Assembly (NCBI GenBank): GCA_964440285.1
Contig: CAYTRV010000116.1
Span: 1 to 7,251, forward strand
Source of the DNA: CALMEC01 sp964440285
Lineage (GTDB): Bacteria; Actinomycetota; Thermoleophilia; Miltoncostaeales; Miltoncostaeaceae
Direction of reading: 5' to 3'
Length of the DNA: 7,251 nucleotides
The position numbers and the translations under genes were made by a program. How positions within the stretch are numbered: position 1 is the stretch's first letter; every line of letters starts with the position of its first letter. This document shows positions 4,844 through 7,251 of this stretch, piece by piece. The notes below the pieces were generated by a model, which had not been told where the DNA came from, searched no databases, and saw only the letters and a list, made by a program, of their open reading frames with translations.

Positions 4844-5832
4844 CCCACACCTCCGAGACGAATCTCGTGCACCGGGGTCCGTCCGAACAGGTGGACCGTG
4901 TCGATGAACCGCACCGTGCCGCGATGGAGGTTGAGGGCGATGGAGTGCGACCGCGCCCCGTCCGCGAAGTACCGCACCCCGCGCAGCAGGTTGCCGTCGG
5001 TCACGCCGGTGGCGATGACGTAGAGCGGCGCGGACGCGAGGTCGCGGGTGAACAGGATCTTGTCGGGGTCGGCGATGCCGAACTCCACGAGTCGTTCCCG
5101 TTGGGCGTCGTCGTTCGGGGTGAACTGCGCCTGGATCTCCCCGCCGAGGCACTCGAGTGCGGCGGCGGTGATGACGCCTTCCGTTGAGCCGCCTGTGCCG
5201 AGGTAGACGTGGTCGCCGGTGCCGCGCACGGCCGCCGACATGCTCGCGGTGATGTCGCCGTCCGGGATGAGCCGGATGCGGGCGCCCGTCGCCCGGATTT
5301 CGTCGACGAGCCCCTCGTGGCGCGGCCGGTCCAGGACGATCGCGGTGATGTCGCGGACCTGGCGGGCGTAGCAGCGCGCCACCGTGTCGAGGGTCTCGGC
5401 GACAGGGGCGCTGATGTCGACACGCCCTTTCGCGGTGGCGCCCACGCACAGCTTGCGCATGTACATGTCGGGCGCCGACAGGATGCCGCCGGGCTCCGCG
5501 ATGACGCAGATCGCGATGGCGCCGCTGTCGCCGCGCGCCACGAGGCTGGTGCCCTCCAGCGGATCGACGCCGATGTCGAACTCCGGCCCGCCGGCGCCGA
5601 GGATCTCGCCGTTGTACAGCTCCGGCGCCTCGTCTTTCTCCCCCTCGCCGATCACCACGCGCCCGGTGATCGGGAGCTTCGCGAACTCCTGGCGCATCGC
5701 GTCGACGGCGGCCTGGTCGGCGGAGTGGTTGTCGCCCCGCCCGAGCCACCTCGCGGAGGCGATCGCGGCGTTCTCGGTGACGGGGAGGAACTCCCCGAGG
5801 GAGATATCCGGGCGGCTCGGGTCGACGCTCAC
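4840..5832 (-). CDS. glpX: Fructose-1,6-bisphosphatase class II (GlpX)
   Basis: Class II FBPase hydrolyses fructose 1,6-bisphosphate to fructose 6-phosphate and phosphate with Mg2+ or Mn2+, the committed step of gluconeogenesis in the cytoplasm. The 330-aa protein matches the family along its whole length. It has VTENAAIASARWLGRGD with D34, VIGEGEKDEAPE (E63, E65, D67, E68) and the lithium-sensitive phosphatase signature DPLEGTS (D90, E93, T95). It also has RPRHEGLVDEIRATGARI, the GTGGSTEGV loop (E218) and GVTDGNLLRGVRYF near the end. All metal and substrate residues I can place are present. Start choice is uncertain. GTG 5832 leaves 14 bp after folP and gives the usual short N-terminus before VTE. 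ATG 5868 would overlap folP by 22 bp and add 12 residues. Neither has a strong ribosome site. It sits between folP and the 100-aa gene in one operon. A sedoheptulose-bisphosphatase side activity is possible. Confidence 0.95.
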   Translation of the reverse strand: MSVDPSRPDISLGEFLPVTENAAIASARWLGRGDNHSADQAAVDAMRQEFAKLPITGRVVIGEGEKDEAPELYNGEILGAGGPEFDIGVDPLEGTSLVARGDSGAIAICVIAEPGGILSAPDMYMRKLCVGATAKGRVDISAPVAETLDTVARCYARQVRDITAIVLDRPRHEGLVDEIRATGARIRLIPDGDITASMSAAVRGTGDHVYLGTGGSTEGVITAAALECLGGEIQAQFTPNDDAQRERLVEFGIADPDKILFTRDLASAPLYVIATGVTDGNLLRGVRYFADGARSHSIALNLHRGTVRFIDTVHLFGRTPVHEIRLGGVG

Positions 5833-5833
5833 G

Positions 5834-5880
5834 GGGCGGGAACCTATCAGCTGGGCACGTCGTGCCATCGGGCGGGAACC
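5834..5880. repeat. 11-bp direct repeat flanking the folP/glpX junction
   Basis: GGGCGGGAACC occurs at 5834-5844 and 5870-5880, 36 bp apart. On the minus strand each copy (GGTTCCCGCCC) is followed almost at once by a possible glpX start: ATG 5868 after the first and GTG 5832 after the second. Between them lies a short palindrome, GGCACG-A-CGTGCC (5854-5866), formed by the last folP codons. It may be a chance duplication or a remnant of junction rearrangement. Confidence 0.45.
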
Positions 5881-6701
5881 CCGTCCGCAAGCGCGTCGGC
5901 CATGGCAAGGGCTCGCGCGAGGAAGCGGACGTTGTGGACCCGGAAGATCGTCGCGCCCTGCGCCCGGCACCACGCAAGGGCCGCGGTCGTCCCGGCGAGA
6001 CGCTGCTTGGGGAGCGCGCCTGTAACCGCCCCGATGACCTTCTTGTTGGAGATCGGCACGAAGATCGGCCGGCCCACCGCGTGCAGTTCCGCGAGCCGGT
6101 GCAGGAGGTCGAGGTCCTGCTCGGGGGCTTTGCCGAGGCCAACGCCGGGGTCGAGGACAATCCGCTCCGGGTCGATCCCCGCAGCCTTCGCGTCCGCGAC
6201 GGCCTCGATCGCCCAGCCGATGACGGTCGCGGTGACGTCGACGTCGGGGAACGACTCGGGCCGGACCTTCGGGGGCCCGAAGAAATGGGTCAGCACGATG
6301 CCGACCTCCCTCCCCGCGACGACATCGCGCATGGCGGCGTCGCGCAGCCCGGTCGGGTCGTTCAGGATACTCGCCCCCGCCGCGATCGCCGCGTCGGCGA
6401 CCGGGGCCTTGAAGGTGTCGATCGCGACGGGAACGTCGAGCTCGGCGACGAGGCGGCGGATGACCGGGACGACCCGGTCGATCTCCTCGTCAACCGGCGT
6501 GGGGTCGGAGAACCTCAGGGACTCGCCGCCCACCTCCACGACGCTCGCTCCCTGTCGCGCGAGTCGCAGCCCGTGCGCGACGGCACGGTCGGCGCCGTAA
6601 TGGGCGCCCGCATCCGTGAAGGAGTCGGGCGTCGCGTTGACGATCCCGACGAGGTGGCCCCGGGAGCAGTCGATGGCACCCGTCGCGTGGCGCCACCTCA
6701 T
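5847..6701 (-). CDS. folP: Dihydropteroate synthase, divergent
   Basis: DHPS joins p-aminobenzoate to dihydropterin pyrophosphate to make dihydropteroate for folate synthesis, in the cytoplasm. This 284-aa protein has the family motifs in order: GIVNATPDSFTDAG (19-32), VEVGGESLRF (55-64), AIDTFKAPV (93-101, D95), ILND (112-115, N114), LDPGVGLGKAPEQDL (183-197, D184), PISNKKVIG (216-224, K220) and FRVHNV (253-258, R254). The pterin-binding Asp, Asn, Asp, Lys and Arg are all kept. Several motifs deviate from the common forms GGESTRP, SRKS and RVHDV. L62 and F64 replace the Thr and Pro of the p-aminobenzoate loop. ATG 6701 overlaps the upstream TGA (ATGA), so it is the clear start although the open frame runs on. 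A second-copy DHPS paralogue with altered function, as known for mycobacterial FolP2, cannot be excluded. Only this copy is visible. Confidence 0.9.
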   Translation of the reverse strand: MRWRHATGAIDCSRGHLVGIVNATPDSFTDAGAHYGADRAVAHGLRLARQGASVVEVGGESLRFSDPTPVDEEIDRVVPVIRRLVAELDVPVAIDTFKAPVADAAIAAGASILNDPTGLRDAAMRDVVAGREVGIVLTHFFGPPKVRPESFPDVDVTATVIGWAIEAVADAKAAGIDPERIVLDPGVGLGKAPEQDLDLLHRLAELHAVGRPIFVPISNKKVIGAVTGALPKQRLAGTTAALAWCRAQGATIFRVHNVRFLARALAMADALADGVPARWHDVPS

Positions 6702-7251
6702 TGGCCCGCGGCCCGGCCGACGGCCGTCACCGCCCGGTCGACCTCCTCCAGGGTCGTGTAGTGCAGGAAGCCGATACGAACCCCGCCACCGCGGTCCTCC
6801 AGGCCGAGGTGGATCATGAGCTCCGGGGCGTAGTAGTTCCCGTCCCAGACGTTGATGCCGTTCTGGGCGAAGCGTTCCGCCACCGCACGGGGCGCGCAAC
6901 CCGGGATGGTCACGCAGAACGTCGGGGTGCGCTCGCCGACGCGTTCCGGGTCGGCGATGCCGTGGAGCGTCACACCCGGGATCGCGGCGAGACCCTCGAG
7001 GAATCGCCGCGCGAGGGATTCCTCGTGATCCTGGATGCGGGCGAAGGCGCTGTCGAGGCGGCTGCGGCGATCGAGGCCCGACCCGAGCGACGCGAGGTAG
7101 CCGATCGCGGCGGTCATGCCCGCGATCGCCTCGTGGCTTTGCGTGCCGAGCTCGAAGCGATGCCCCGGCGGGATCTCCTCGGCGGGGCGGATCCGATCGG
7201 CCGGCCAGGATTCCAGCAGCTGCCGGCGCGCCCACGCCACGCCGAGGTGCG
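6698..7251 (-). CDS. Cysteine-desulfurase-like class V aminotransferase, 5' end outside window
   Basis: The C-terminal 184 codons of a PLP-dependent, NifS/CsdA-like protein are visible; the frame is open through base 7251. The GTG at 7240 is not the start, because the residues before it (HLG) continue the family motif GPHLGVLxxR. Further family marks are FELGTQSHEAIAGMTAAIGYL, the strand/helix pair TFCVTIPGCAPRAVAERF, NGINVWDGNYYAPELM and the closing VRIGFLHYTTLEEVDRAV. This pattern is typical of the cysteine desulfurase-like subfamily rather than the housekeeping IscS/SufS enzymes. The PLP lysine and N-terminal half lie outside, so activity cannot be judged. Canonical desulfurases release sulfur from cysteine to a persulfide; here the substrate is unknown. 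The stop overlaps the folP start, so the two are co-translated. A desulfurase-folate link is not obvious, and a related PLP lyase or epimerase activity is possible. Confidence 0.83.
   Translation of the reverse strand, partial: HLGVAWARRQLLESWPADRIRPAEEIPPGHRFELGTQSHEAIAGMTAAIGYLASLGSGLDRRSRLDSAFARIQDHEESLARRFLEGLAAIPGVTLHGIADPERVGERTPTFCVTIPGCAPRAVAERFAQNGINVWDGNYYAPELMIHLGLEDRGGGVRIGFLHYTTLEEVDRAVTAVGRAAGQ

Noticed and set aside
5209..6600. 463-codon plus-strand open frame opposite glpX and folP
   Set aside because: It is a mirror of conserved genes on the other strand; composition is Arg/Ala/Asp-rich with no domain.
7238..7240. GTG at 7240 as start of the aminotransferase
   Set aside because: The three preceding in-frame residues, HLG, fit the family motif GPHLGV, and the visible part is only the C-terminal half of a class V aminotransferase.

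Overview
This is a GC-rich bacterial window, almost fully coding, with genes packed end to end and frequent 4-bp start/stop overlaps (ATGA, GTGA). GTG starts are common and third codon positions are nearly all G or C. A high-GC Actinobacteriota genome, possibly of the Thermoleophilia type, fits this, but that placement is inference from style and gene content. I see no tRNA, rRNA, CRISPR array, insertion sequence or phage gene.

Region A (1-3603, minus strand) reads from 3603 down to 1 and looks like the head of a Flp/Tad-type pilus locus. The order is a DUF192 protein, an OmpR/PhoB-type response regulator, a soluble histidine kinase, an unrecognised protein with a C-terminal CxxC-x9-CxxC motif, a CpaB/RcpC-like SAF-domain protein, and a CpaE/TadZ-like ATPase that runs off the left edge. 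From the regulator to the ATPase each gene overlaps the next by 1-4 bp, so this is very probably one translationally coupled operon. The two-component pair presumably governs the pilus genes, which is inference from position. The motor ATPase, platform proteins and pilins expected of a Tad locus would lie left of base 1.

Region B (3604-4521) holds a divergent, relatively AT-rich promoter-like gap and then two small plus-strand genes (137 and 119 aa) that overlap by 4 bp. I recognise neither. A perfect inverted repeat sits just upstream of the first start codon.

Region C (4541-7251, minus strand) is a second tight operon, read from 7251 down to 4541. It holds a cysteine-desulfurase-like class V aminotransferase (5' end outside the window), a divergent dihydropteroate synthase (folP), a class II fructose-1,6-bisphosphatase (glpX), and a 100-aa helical protein of unknown function. 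It converges on region B with only 19 bp between stop codons. The glpX and folP calls are strong. The most concrete oddity is in folP, where two residues of the p-aminobenzoate/sulfonamide loop differ from the textbook sequence.
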